NCBI GenBank assembly: GCA_017577575.1
Contig: PKRG01000035.1
Location: 1-11,876, forward strand
Reading direction: 5' to 3'
Length of the DNA: 11,876 nucleotides
From: Acidimicrobiia bacterium
GTDB lineage: Bacteria > Actinomycetota > Acidimicrobiia > Spongiisociales > ZC4RG35
The notes below the pieces were generated by a model. That model did not search any database, was not told the DNA's origin, and was given only the letters and a program-made list of their open reading frames with translations. The position numbers and the translations under genes were made by a program. This document shows, piece by piece, positions 6,765 through 11,876 of this stretch (position 1 is its first letter; each line of letters begins with the position of its first letter).

Positions 6765-7219
6765 CCCACCACCACCGATTCGAGGACCTGGTTGATCTGG
6801 GGGATGACGTCCGCCCGATCGATGTGGCTGCCCACGACGACATAGAGGCAGAAGGCGCGGCCGTTGACGGTGAAGAACCTCTGCAGCCCGGACTGGCCGG
6901 GGATCCCGTGTTGGAGGGCGTTTCGGTCGAAGTCGCGGGCCGTGATCCGGGGAATCCCCTCGGAGGCGAACAACGGCTGCCCGACGGCTTCCGGCCCGTA
7001 CTCGAACAACACCACGAAGGCGTCGCCGGGCCGCATCAGCTCCACCGCCCCGGCGCCGAAGTCAGCTCGCTCGGCCGGGAGCGGGAAGTTGGCGAAATGG
7101 GCGACGACCCGCCGCTCAGCCAGGCCTTCCGCCTGGGTGGTCAGCTCTCCGCCTCCCAACACTTCGCCTTCCCAGCCGCCGGGAAGCTCCACCGAGAGAC
7201 CTCCACCTTGCAACCGCAT
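6761..7219 (-). CDS. Conserved-type hypothetical protein of unknown function (152 aa)
   Basis: The protein begins MRLQGGGLSVELPGGWEGEV and reads as one compact alpha/beta domain without a signal peptide or membrane helix. Visible features are an opening LPxGW strand-turn, FANFPLPAERADFGAGAVELM (about 43-63), FVVLFEYGP, LPRITARDF-like IPRITARDF, LQHGIPGQSGLQRFFTVNGRAFCLYVVVGS and a closing helix INQVLESVVVG. The pattern is reminiscent of an actinobacterial family of uncharacterised proteins that share LP.GW and RFFT..GRAFCLYVV; this is recollection, not a search. Its start codon directly follows the upstream stop (TAGATG), and its TGA overlaps the next ATG. It is therefore translated within the operon between the polytopic membrane protein and the SLH protein. 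No function can be stated. Confidence 0.8.
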   Translation of the reverse strand: MRLQGGGLSVELPGGWEGEVLGGGELTTQAEGLAERRVVAHFANFPLPAERADFGAGAVELMRPGDAFVVLFEYGPEAVGQPLFASEGIPRITARDFDRNALQHGIPGQSGLQRFFTVNGRAFCLYVVVGSHIDRADVIPQINQVLESVVVG

Positions 7220-7798
7220 CTACATCACCCTCCCCACTCCGGCTGCCAACGCCACGACGATGAAGCCGGCCGCGGTGATGCGGGCGACCGGGGCCGCCGC
7301 CGCGGCCAAGGTGCGGCTGAACGAGACGAGACGGGACGGCCGATCGATCCACCCGGCGGCCAGGGGGAACACCGAGCGGCCGAAGCCGAAAACGGCTCCG
7401 ATGATTGCTCCGGCGGCAGGGCCACCCGAGAGGATGGAGAGCACCCATGTCGCCCACGTTCCCCAGGTGACGACGAACGTGGACACCCCGACACCGAGTT
7501 GTGCTCCGAAGCCACCCCCGTACACCCAGCCGCGGTAGGTGCCGATCCAGTCCTCGTTGACCTGCCGTTTGATCCCGGGAGGTGTCGCTCGGACGAGGTC
7601 GAGGAGACCGGCGAGCCCCACCGCGAGCACCGCCGCCGCCCACCGCCAGTCTCCGCCGGGCAGCAACGACCCAAACCAGCCGAGGACGGCGCCGACCGCG
7701 GCGCCGGCTCCGACCGCCCCGATCACGTAGGCGGTGACGGTGATCGCCCATCTGTTTTGTCTTGCCCGCTCACCGAGCGGGTGGATGCTCGTGAGCAT
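7220..7798 (-). CDS. Polytopic membrane protein of unknown function (192 aa)
   Basis: About five hydrophobic segments are visible: roughly residues 18-46, 52-69, 95-112, 116-140 and 165-188. A soluble loop RATPPGIKRQVNEDWIGTYRGWVYG (70-94) separates the first two from the rest, and a second loop GWIDRPSRLVSF lies at 149-160. The central helices are rich in glycine and alanine (GGGFGAQLGVGVSTFVV, GGPAAGAIIGAVFGFGR), suggesting tight helix packing. There are no cysteines, so a CcdA/DsbD-like thiol relay is unlikely despite the Mau-like neighbours. The ATG at 7796-7798 is preceded by a strong AGGAG site that overlaps the stop codon of the 20-codon micro-ORF. The stop is directly adjacent to the next start (TAGATG). 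It might be a membrane partner for the exported MauA-like protein; that is inference from position only. Confidence 0.82.
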   Translation of the reverse strand: MLTSIHPLGERARQNRWAITVTAYVIGAVGAGAAVGAVLGWFGSLLPGGDWRWAAAVLAVGLAGLLDLVRATPPGIKRQVNEDWIGTYRGWVYGGGFGAQLGVGVSTFVVTWGTWATWVLSILSGGPAAGAIIGAVFGFGRSVFPLAAGWIDRPSRLVSFSRTLAAAAAPVARITAAGFIVVALAAGVGRVM

Positions 7799-7807
7799 CG
7801 ACTCTCC

Positions 7808-7870
7808 TCAAGGAGACCAATGGGAGCGGATCGCCGCCAGGAAGGCGACCACTGAGGCTGCGATCGTCAT
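7808..7870 (-). CDS. Hydrophobic micro-ORF between mauD-like and membrane-protein genes (20 aa)
   Basis: A 20-codon frame, MTIAASVVAFLAAIRSHWSP, starts with an ATG overlapping the stop of the MauD-like gene (ATGA). It has a GGAG motif about 7 bases upstream. Its TGA stop lies inside the TGAGGAGAG ribosome site of the next gene. A hydrophobic core (residues 3-14) could span part of a membrane. The 4-bp overlap and tight fit into an otherwise 68-bp gap are typical of a genuine coupled gene. It may be a real microprotein or a short coupler that carries ribosomes to the next start. A mutated remnant is also possible, and no homologue is known to me. Confidence 0.45.
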   Translation of the reverse strand: MTIAASVVAFLAAIRSHWSP

Positions 7871-8571
7871 TGCGAGTCTCCGTGGGGGTTGCGGTACAGG
7901 CTGGGGTCGCCGGGTTTGATCCCGGCGGCGTCGAGCATCGCTTCGGTGCGGATCGACCGGGCGACCGTGTCCAGCCGCCCGCCCCGGTAGCCGGCGTCGG
8001 CCATCGCCGCCACCATCAAGTCGCGCACGTGGTCCCACGAGGCGGCGGCCCCCTCGCCCACGACGTCACCCGTCTTGGCGTCGACGAGGACGAAGTACGG
8101 CGAGACCGGGATCTTGAAGTCGTCCCAGGCGGCCGACGACATGATCGTGGGGATCGTGCGAGGCGCCAGCTCGGCGATCCGCCCGGGGCTCTCTTCGGAA
8201 GCGTCCTTGGTGACGATCACCGGCCGGACGTCCGGAGCCGGCATCTCAGCGCCCTCGCCGAGCGCCTTCCAGAACGGGCGGCAGGTGGAGCAACCACTGG
8301 ACAGGAAGGCGACCAGAACGAAGCCCCGGCTGTCCTTGGTGGCGATCGAGGTTACGGATCCCGCGGGGGTGGTCCCGGAGATGGCCGCCGGCGCCACCTT
8401 GGGCGCCCGACGCGCCACCTGGAGCCCCTCGGTCCTCGCCCCGGCTCCCTCGGCACCGCCGTCGAGTGCCTCGAGACGCCGGAGGATCTCGGCGTGAGAG
8501 CGGAGGAGACCGGCGACGAGCACCACCAGCAGGGCGATGACGATTCCTTCGAGGATGACCAGAGCAGTCAT
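7867..8571 (-). CDS. MauD-type membrane-anchored thioredoxin-fold protein (234 aa)
   Basis: An N-terminal anchor helix (about residues 2-23) is followed by a charged, Ala/Gly-rich stalk (30-70) and a thioredoxin fold. The fold shows strand FVLVAFLSSGCSTCRPFW with a CSTC redox motif (Cys94, Cys97), strand VRPVIVTKD (115-123) and a cis-proline segment IPVSPYFVLVD (Pro158). The architecture matches MauD, the membrane-tethered disulfide protein needed for maturation of the cysteine-rich methylamine dehydrogenase light chain. The domain should face the outside of the membrane. The start is ATG at 8571, overlapping the MauA-like stop (ATGA). An in-frame GTG at 8586 is possible but less likely. A GGGGGAAG site precedes the ATG. 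Its substrate is presumably the 24-cysteine product of the adjacent gene. The thioredoxin assignment is firm; MauD orthology is supported by neighbours. Confidence 0.85.
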   Translation of the reverse strand: MTALVILEGIVIALLVVLVAGLLRSHAEILRRLEALDGGAEGAGARTEGLQVARRAPKVAPAAISGTTPAGSVTSIATKDSRGFVLVAFLSSGCSTCRPFWKALGEGAEMPAPDVRPVIVTKDASEESPGRIAELAPRTIPTIMSSAAWDDFKIPVSPYFVLVDAKTGDVVGEGAAASWDHVRDLMVAAMADAGYRGGRLDTVARSIRTEAMLDAAGIKPGDPSLYRNPHGDSQ

Positions 8572-9896
8572 CCCAACTTCCCCCACACGACCGGGATGTC
8601 GCCGGCGGCCCCGAACTGGAAGGTGGTGTCGGCGCTTCCGGAGCTGAGGCTGTTACGCAGGTACCAGGTGCCGTCCCTGAACCAGCCGGGCCGGTCGAGG
8701 CCGTTCCCAGCCCAGTCGCCCACCACCGGGATCCCGCCGGGGCCGAACTCGAAATCGACCGTGGCTCCGCCGTCAGTGGTGCGGAGGATCCAGGTGGTGC
8801 CACGCACCACGCCGGCGCGGGCCCGTCCGTCGTCCGTCCAGCGGCCGACCACCGGGATGTCGCCGGGCCTGCCGAACTCGAACTCGATGTCGGGCGGGCC
8901 GGAAGAGTTCGAGTTGCGCAGCATCCACCGGTTGCCTCGGACCACGCCGGGAGTGGCGACTCCGTCGCCGTCCCAGTCGCCGACGATCGGGATGTCACCG
9001 GCCCGGCCGAACTCGAAGGAGAGCTCGGGCTGGCCAGCGCCTTCCACCTGGCGAATGTGCCAGGTGAGGGCTTCATCGCCGGCGGGTCCCCGCCGGGTGC
9101 CGCGCACGACGGCGGACGTCCTGACCCCGGATCCGGAGAAGTCAGCCATGAGGAACACGTCCCCCGGCAGCCCGTACTCGTAGGTGGATTGGGGGTTGCC
9201 GGAGCTGAGCGAGTTGCGCAGCTTCCAGGTCGTGCCCGTCACCACCCCGGGTCGGGCCGGGATCTTCGTCGACGGGTGGAGGCATGCAGCGTCGTGGTAC
9301 CACGTCGCCTGGGAGACGGCGTCGGTCCTCGTGCAGGATGAGTCCCACTCCCAGGGCGGCACGCAGGTGACGACCCGGCAGACGATCGGCCCGAGGCAGG
9401 CGATGTGTTGATTGCACTGGCCGTACCGGAAGCGGGTGCAGCAGGTCTTCCAGTTGCCGCAGTTTCCGTTGGCGCAGGTGCAGTTGCAGTCGACACATTC
9501 GTTGCCGCAGGTCCCCGACCCGCCGCAGCTGCAGCCGTGGCAGTCGGCCGAGTTGCAGTCCATGTAGTAGCGGGACTTGCCGTTGCAGTGGTCGGGTCCG
9601 GTTCCCGGGTATTCGGCTCGCCACCAGCCGGCGATCATCGACCCGGGAGGGCAGGTGTTGACGCCGGTCATCGTGCAGCAGAACTCGGTCCACCCGCCGT
9701 CGCGGCACTTCGACCCGCCGGGGCAGTCGTAGATCGAGCGGACGACCGCCGAGTAGGCGTCTCCTGGCTTGAGTATGTAGGTGCCGGGGGCGGCTACCAG
9801 GGCGGTGCCCACCATGGCGGCTCGTCGTAAGAACCCGCGGCGGCTGGTGCGAGACTCGAGGAACCTGGCGCTCTTCTCGACCAGACGTTTGCTCAT
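8568..9896 (-). CDS. Tat-exported MauA-like (methylamine dehydrogenase light-chain-like) domain fused to FG-GAP-type repeats (442 aa)
   Basis: Residues 1-50 are a twin-arginine signal (TSRRGFLRRAA, hydrophobic core, AYSA cleavage-like end), resembling the VEK...TSRR leader of MauA. Residues 58-205 hold 24 cysteines. Against Paracoccus MauA from memory, KCRDGG matches HCSIDGN, NTCPPGSMIAGWW matches TNCPPGTKLATASW, YYMDC matches AYRDC, and HIACLGPIVC matches YHCTISPIVG. This aligns Trp91/92 and Trp149 with the TTQ-forming Trp57 and Trp108, and Asp66 and Asp113 with Asp32 and Asp76. Residues 216-442 are five repeats with no cysteine (DIPVVGDWDGDG...GVVRG..W.LRNS.SSG...FEFG). The start is ATG at 9896, with GGGAGG (9904-9909) seven bases upstream. 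It overlaps the mauE-like stop by 4 bp. Light-chain kinship is well supported; actual TTQ formation and substrate are inference. The alternative is a structural Cys-rich surface protein without a quinone. Confidence 0.8.
   Translation of the reverse strand: MSKRLVEKSARFLESRTSRRGFLRRAAMVGTALVAAPGTYILKPGDAYSAVVRSIYDCPGGSKCRDGGWTEFCCTMTGVNTCPPGSMIAGWWRAEYPGTGPDHCNGKSRYYMDCNSADCHGCSCGGSGTCGNECVDCNCTCANGNCGNWKTCCTRFRYGQCNQHIACLGPIVCRVVTCVPPWEWDSSCTRTDAVSQATWYHDAACLHPSTKIPARPGVVTGTTWKLRNSLSSGNPQSTYEYGLPGDVFLMADFSGSGVRTSAVVRGTRRGPAGDEALTWHIRQVEGAGQPELSFEFGRAGDIPIVGDWDGDGVATPGVVRGNRWMLRNSNSSGPPDIEFEFGRPGDIPVVGRWTDDGRARAGVVRGTTWILRTTDGGATVDFEFGPGGIPVVGDWAGNGLDRPGWFRDGTWYLRNSLSSGSADTTFQFGAAGDIPVVWGKLG
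8571..9251 (-). repeat. Five FG-GAP/VCBS-like coding repeats in the MauA-like fusion protein
   Basis: Units of about 43-55 codons end in FEFGRPG and begin with DIPVVGDW. Approximate residue spans are 216-245 (C-terminal part of a unit only), 246-300, 301-345, 346-388 and 389-432, then a stub DIPVVWGKLG (433-442). The leading half-unit and trailing stub together would complete one blade, the usual closure of a beta-propeller. The second unit has a roughly 10-residue insertion. Confidence 0.75.
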
Positions 9897-10399
9897 CGGG
9901 CTGCCTCCCGGAGTCGGGGTAGTTCGGTGAGGAGTAGGTAGACGGTCCAAACGCCTAGGGCGACGAACCCGAGATAGGGGATGCCCCACAGGGGTTGATC
10001 ACCCAGCACGTCTACTGGAGGTCGTCGGGAGAGGGCCACTCCGGAGGCGGCCGCCGCAGACAGGACGTTGAAGCCGAGATGGAGCCACGACGGCGGGGTG
10101 TCTGCCTTTCCGAAGCACCCGCACGACTGTATGGGGATCTTGCGGACTAGGGCGTAGGCGACGAAGCCGGCGAACGCCAGATAGATGGCTGCCACGCCGA
10201 AAGACGCCACACCCCCCAAGACGGTTCCGGCGATCCCGGCCACGATCTCGACGATGCCCAGCGTCGGTGCAGTCCAAGCTCCGCTGGGCAGACCGCTCGC
10301 TTGCAGGGCACCACGGGTGGGAGCCGGATCCCAGAGTTTTGCTCCCCCACTGACTACGAGCAGCGCCGCGGCAATGAAGAACCATGCCTCGAGCACCAT
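9893..10399 (-). CDS. MauE-type membrane protein (168 aa)
   Basis: This four- to five-helix membrane protein (segments about 3-22, 44-65, 67-85, 105-123 and 138-158) belongs to the MauE/DoxX-like group. Early sequence VVSGGAKLWDPAPTRGAL and the segment IQSCGCFGK (Cys93, Cys95) are typical of actinobacterial MauE-like proteins. MauE is required, with MauD, for production of the disulfide-rich light chain of methylamine dehydrogenase, probably by passing oxidising equivalents. Here it directly precedes the MauA-like gene and overlaps it by ATGA. The start is most simply ATG at 10399. The next codon, GTG at 10396, lies six bases from a TACGCT box and could be a leaderless start. Open frame above 10399 is not protein-like and overlaps the preceding gene. 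The TGA stop is at 9893-9895. Assignment as a MauE family member is good; the partner is inferred from position. Confidence 0.87.
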   Translation of the reverse strand: MVLEAWFFIAAALLVVSGGAKLWDPAPTRGALQASGLPSGAWTAPTLGIVEIVAGIAGTVLGGVASFGVAAIYLAFAGFVAYALVRKIPIQSCGCFGKADTPPSWLHLGFNVLSAAAASGVALSRRPPVDVLGDQPLWGIPYLGFVALGVWTVYLLLTELPRLREAAR

Positions 10400-10402
10400 C
10401 GC

Positions 10403-10431
10403 AGCGTAAGCGTTCCCGAAATGTTGTCCAA
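10403..10431 (-). promoter_or_regulatory. Candidate internal promoter before the mauE-like gene
   Basis: In the 38-bp gap before the mauE-like gene, TTGGAC (10431-10426), a 17-base spacer and TACGCT (10408-10403) form a plausible promoter on the minus strand. The -10 box ends three bases before the ATG and six before the in-frame GTG codon 2, the same spacing as in front of the peptidase gene. No good ribosome site is present. This is the only gene gap in the run above the SLH gene that is neither overlapping nor bridged by a micro-ORF. Confidence 0.35.
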
Positions 10432-10437
10432 GCAAAC

Positions 10438-11307
10438 TCAGCCGGTGTCGGTGAGTGTGGAGACGGCTTCGGCGACGGGGTAGTCCACGGTGGTGGAGGT
10501 GGGCGGAACGTCGATGGGGATCCATTGCCCGTCGTTCACTCGCCATCTGGCCGCCCACACGTACGACACGGTGAGGGGGTAGGCGGCGTGCGACGGGTGG
10601 CAGTCCGGAGCCGATCCCGGTGGGTTGCACGTCTTCACCTCGTACATGTGGCTGGCGATGCCGTCCGGGTAGCCGGTGATACGGGTGAACGTGTCTGGTG
10701 GGTAGTCGGTGATCGTTCCGTCTCCCCAGTCGACTCGGAGGAGATCTACCCACACCTCGACGTCGATGGTCCACGACGTGACGGAGATGGTGTCTGACCA
10801 GGGTCCGGGGACGGGAACACCGATGAATGTGTCCATGCCGGTTAGGCCTCGACCTGTCGGCGGGTTGAGCTCCGGTTCGGGCGGGGCGTGCACGTATTCG
10901 GTGATGGCCGCTTCGACCTCGTCTTCTGGGTCCGGCGCGTCACCGGGTTCGGAAGTGCACGTAGGAATGCGCCCGGTGTCGAACACGAGCCAGCCGTTCC
11001 GGCGGAGGCCGAGGATGGCCGATCCGTCCTCAAACCTCGAAAGGACCTCCCAGTCGGTGTGAGCAGAGGTGCGGTACCAACACTCTCCGTTGATGCCGGT
11101 GCCCACCGCCGGATGCAACGGGCCAGGTGGTGCGTCACCTCCCGAGTACTCGATTACCTCGCCCGTGACCAGTCGGCACACGGTTATGTGACGAGCGGAG
11201 CCGAACGCGTCGGAACGGATCTCCACCCAGCACGATTTGAAAGTATTGGCCGCGGCGAGAAGCGGGAACGCGAACAGAACAAAGGTGACCGCACCAGCGG
11301 ATTTCAA
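10438..11307 (-). CDS. Secreted protein with PKD-like C-terminal domain (289 aa)
   Basis: A signal peptide (MKSAGAVTFVLFAFPLLAAA, residues 1-20) indicates export. Residues 21-120 are an unassigned domain with five cysteines (26, 44, 76 and 117 among them) and the phrase GWLVFDTGRIPTC. After an acidic/proline linker comes ELNPPTGRGLTGMDTFIGVP (about 146-165). A beta-sandwich-like region follows, with VDWGDGTIT (192-200), SHMYEVKTC (219-227) and YPLTVSYVWAARWRV (243-257). The WGDG...H.YE...Y.LTV order is that of a PKD-type domain, commonly found in surface proteins. The start is a TTG at 11307 that overlaps the upstream stop (TTGA), with AGAAGAG just before it. A GTG at 11346 would add a 13-residue charged extension in front of the signal peptide and overlap the previous gene by 43 bp. 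Cytoplasmic function is excluded; a specific role is unknown. Confidence 0.78.
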   Translation of the reverse strand: MKSAGAVTFVLFAFPLLAAANTFKSCWVEIRSDAFGSARHITVCRLVTGEVIEYSGGDAPPGPLHPAVGTGINGECWYRTSAHTDWEVLSRFEDGSAILGLRRNGWLVFDTGRIPTCTSEPGDAPDPEDEVEAAITEYVHAPPEPELNPPTGRGLTGMDTFIGVPVPGPWSDTISVTSWTIDVEVWVDLLRVDWGDGTITDYPPDTFTRITGYPDGIASHMYEVKTCNPPGSAPDCHPSHAAYPLTVSYVWAARWRVNDGQWIPIDVPPTSTTVDYPVAEAVSTLTDTG

Positions 11308-11876
11308 GGCAGCTCTTCTCTGATCGATTCGCAGTCCTCCTCCCACAAGTCGCGTGGGTCAATCCATCCACTAGCCAAACGCCAGCCATCGCTGTGTGGC
11401 CACAACACGTCAACTCCCTCACTGATGCTTTCGCCGGCGAGGAGGTCTCCGGCATCAATTCGTCGATGAACGACGAGGCAATCGGGTGTATCGCGCAATA
11501 TCTCGTGAACGGTGACCTCCAGATCGTCCGGTTTCGGTTCTCGATTGAAAGCCACTGTGTCAACGGCAGACTCGAAACTGTCCAGGAAAGTCTGTGTTGC
11601 GACGACCTGGTTGAGGTCCGAAGGATCATCCGAGTAGACGGCGTGGAGCCACCGGAACCAGAGTTCTTGGAGCAGTTGCCGGACCTCTTCGGCTCTTGCT
11701 CCCGGGTCGGTTCTCGCTTCCGTCGTAGTTGCGGACGGGGGTTGTGTCGTGGGGGCTGAAGTGGGGGTGGTCGTCGGGGTGGCGGTGGTCGTTGGCGCTG
11801 ACGTTGTCGTGGTCGTTGTCGTTGTCGTGGTGACCGAGGATGTGGTGGCAGGAGGTTCGTCGCCGCCTTGTGAAAC
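11304..11876 (-). CDS. Thr-rich, probable surface lipoprotein, 5' end beyond window (190 aa visible)
   Basis: The frame is open from the right window edge to a TGA at 11304-11306, so only the C-terminal 190 residues are seen. From the edge it reads VSQGGDEPPATTSS, then a run of ten threonines and a Thr/Pro/Ser/Ala linker to about visible residue 57. A folded domain of about 130 residues follows (RAEEVRQLLQELWFRWLHAV ... LEVTVHEILRDTPDCLVVHR ... VDVLWPHSDGWRLASGWIDP ... DCESIREELP). The GG.E-then-Thr-linker opening looks like the region just after a lipobox, so a signal peptide probably lies only a short way outside the window. The helix-helix-then-strands order resembles an NTF2/SnoaL-like fold, which is tentative. 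A GTG at 11555 lies inside this domain and is not the start. It overlaps the next gene by 4 bp. Confidence 0.75.
   Translation of the reverse strand, partial: VSQGGDEPPATTSSVTTTTTTTTTTSAPTTTATPTTTPTSAPTTQPPSATTTEARTDPGARAEEVRQLLQELWFRWLHAVYSDDPSDLNQVVATQTFLDSFESAVDTVAFNREPKPDDLEVTVHEILRDTPDCLVVHRRIDAGDLLAGESISEGVDVLWPHSDGWRLASGWIDPRDLWEEDCESIREELP
11706..11858 (-). repeat. Low-complexity Thr/Pro/Ser linker-coding tract
   Basis: ACN-rich codons encode a threonine-dominated linker, with ten consecutive Thr codons at 11802-11831 using mixed ACA, ACC and ACG. The mixture argues for selection on the amino acids rather than simple trinucleotide slippage. It probably spaces a membrane-anchored lipid from the folded domain across the cell wall. 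Confidence 0.7.

Noticed and set aside
7220..7798. Assignment of the polytopic membrane protein as a CcdA/DsbD electron carrier
   Set aside because: The protein contains no cysteine, so it cannot carry out thiol-disulfide exchange.
6824..7855. 343-codon plus-strand frame opposite the 152- and 192-residue genes
   Set aside because: Translation is Gly/Asp/Pro/His-rich without hydrophobic core; the minus-strand genes have coherent folds, ribosome sites and coupled junctions.
7870..9183. 437-codon plus-strand frame opposite the mauD-like and MauA-like genes
   Set aside because: Mirror of the conserved CSTC thioredoxin and the repeat domain; no domain or plausible start of its own.
10400..10774. 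Extension of the mauE-like frame upstream of 10399
   Set aside because: It is His/Arg-rich and runs opposite in frame to the PKD-like coding sequence; the first membrane helix starts right at 10399.
11135..11629. 164-codon minus frame overlapping the Thr-rich lipoprotein and PKD-like gene
   Set aside because: It spans the junction of two better-supported genes in a different frame and shows no domain.

Overview
The window reads as chromosomal DNA of a GC-rich actinomycete, most likely of the class Acidimicrobiia. This rests on three things: triple S-layer-homology repeats of the GCNPP...RFCP...PVTR.QMASFL type, lipoproteins with Thr/Ser/Pro-rich linkers behind the lipobox, and several start codons only 6-7 bases behind a TANNNT -10 box, which suggests leaderless transcripts. 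This is inference from sequence character, not from a marker gene. I see no rRNA, tRNA, CRISPR array, transposase or phage gene.

Left part (1-5740): a small minus-strand membrane protein (45-239) is divergent from two plus-strand lipoprotein genes that overlap by 4 bp (349-1722 and 1719-3353). The first is predicted to be a beta-propeller protein of unknown function. The second is a seven-repeat FG-GAP/VCBS protein with an ASPIC/UnbV C-terminal domain. A possible 30-residue membrane microprotein (3362-3454, minus) follows. Next come an M24 Xaa-Pro dipeptidase-type metallopeptidase (3488-4579) and a BioF2-like/FemAB-type GNAT acyltransferase (4625-5740), both apparently leaderless.

Right part (11876-5760, all minus strand): one compact run of genes joined almost entirely by 4-bp overlaps or zero-base junctions. 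In transcription order it encodes a Thr-rich probable lipoprotein cut by the right window edge; a secreted PKD-like protein (TTG start); a MauE-type membrane protein; a Tat-exported, cysteine-rich protein resembling the methylamine dehydrogenase light chain (MauA) and fused to a cysteine-free repeat domain; a MauD-type membrane-anchored thioredoxin with a CSTC centre; a 20-residue hydrophobic micro-ORF; a polytopic membrane protein; a 152-residue conserved-type protein; and a secreted protein with three SLH repeats.

The most interesting feature is this MauE / MauA-like / MauD module. In classical mau clusters, MauD and MauE are needed to make the disulfide-rich MauA subunit. Here a MauA-like domain with 24 cysteines appears to keep counterparts of the two tryptophans that form tryptophan tryptophylquinone (TTQ) and of two active-site aspartates. 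No MauB heavy chain, amicyanin or di-haem MauG is visible in the window. The light-chain-like domain instead carries its own repeat domain, possibly a five-bladed propeller. With an SLH protein, a PKD-like secreted protein and a lipoprotein in the same apparent operon, the locus looks like a cell-surface or exported assembly built around a disulfide-stabilised, possibly quinone-bearing protein. Its substrate and activity cannot be read from the sequence.
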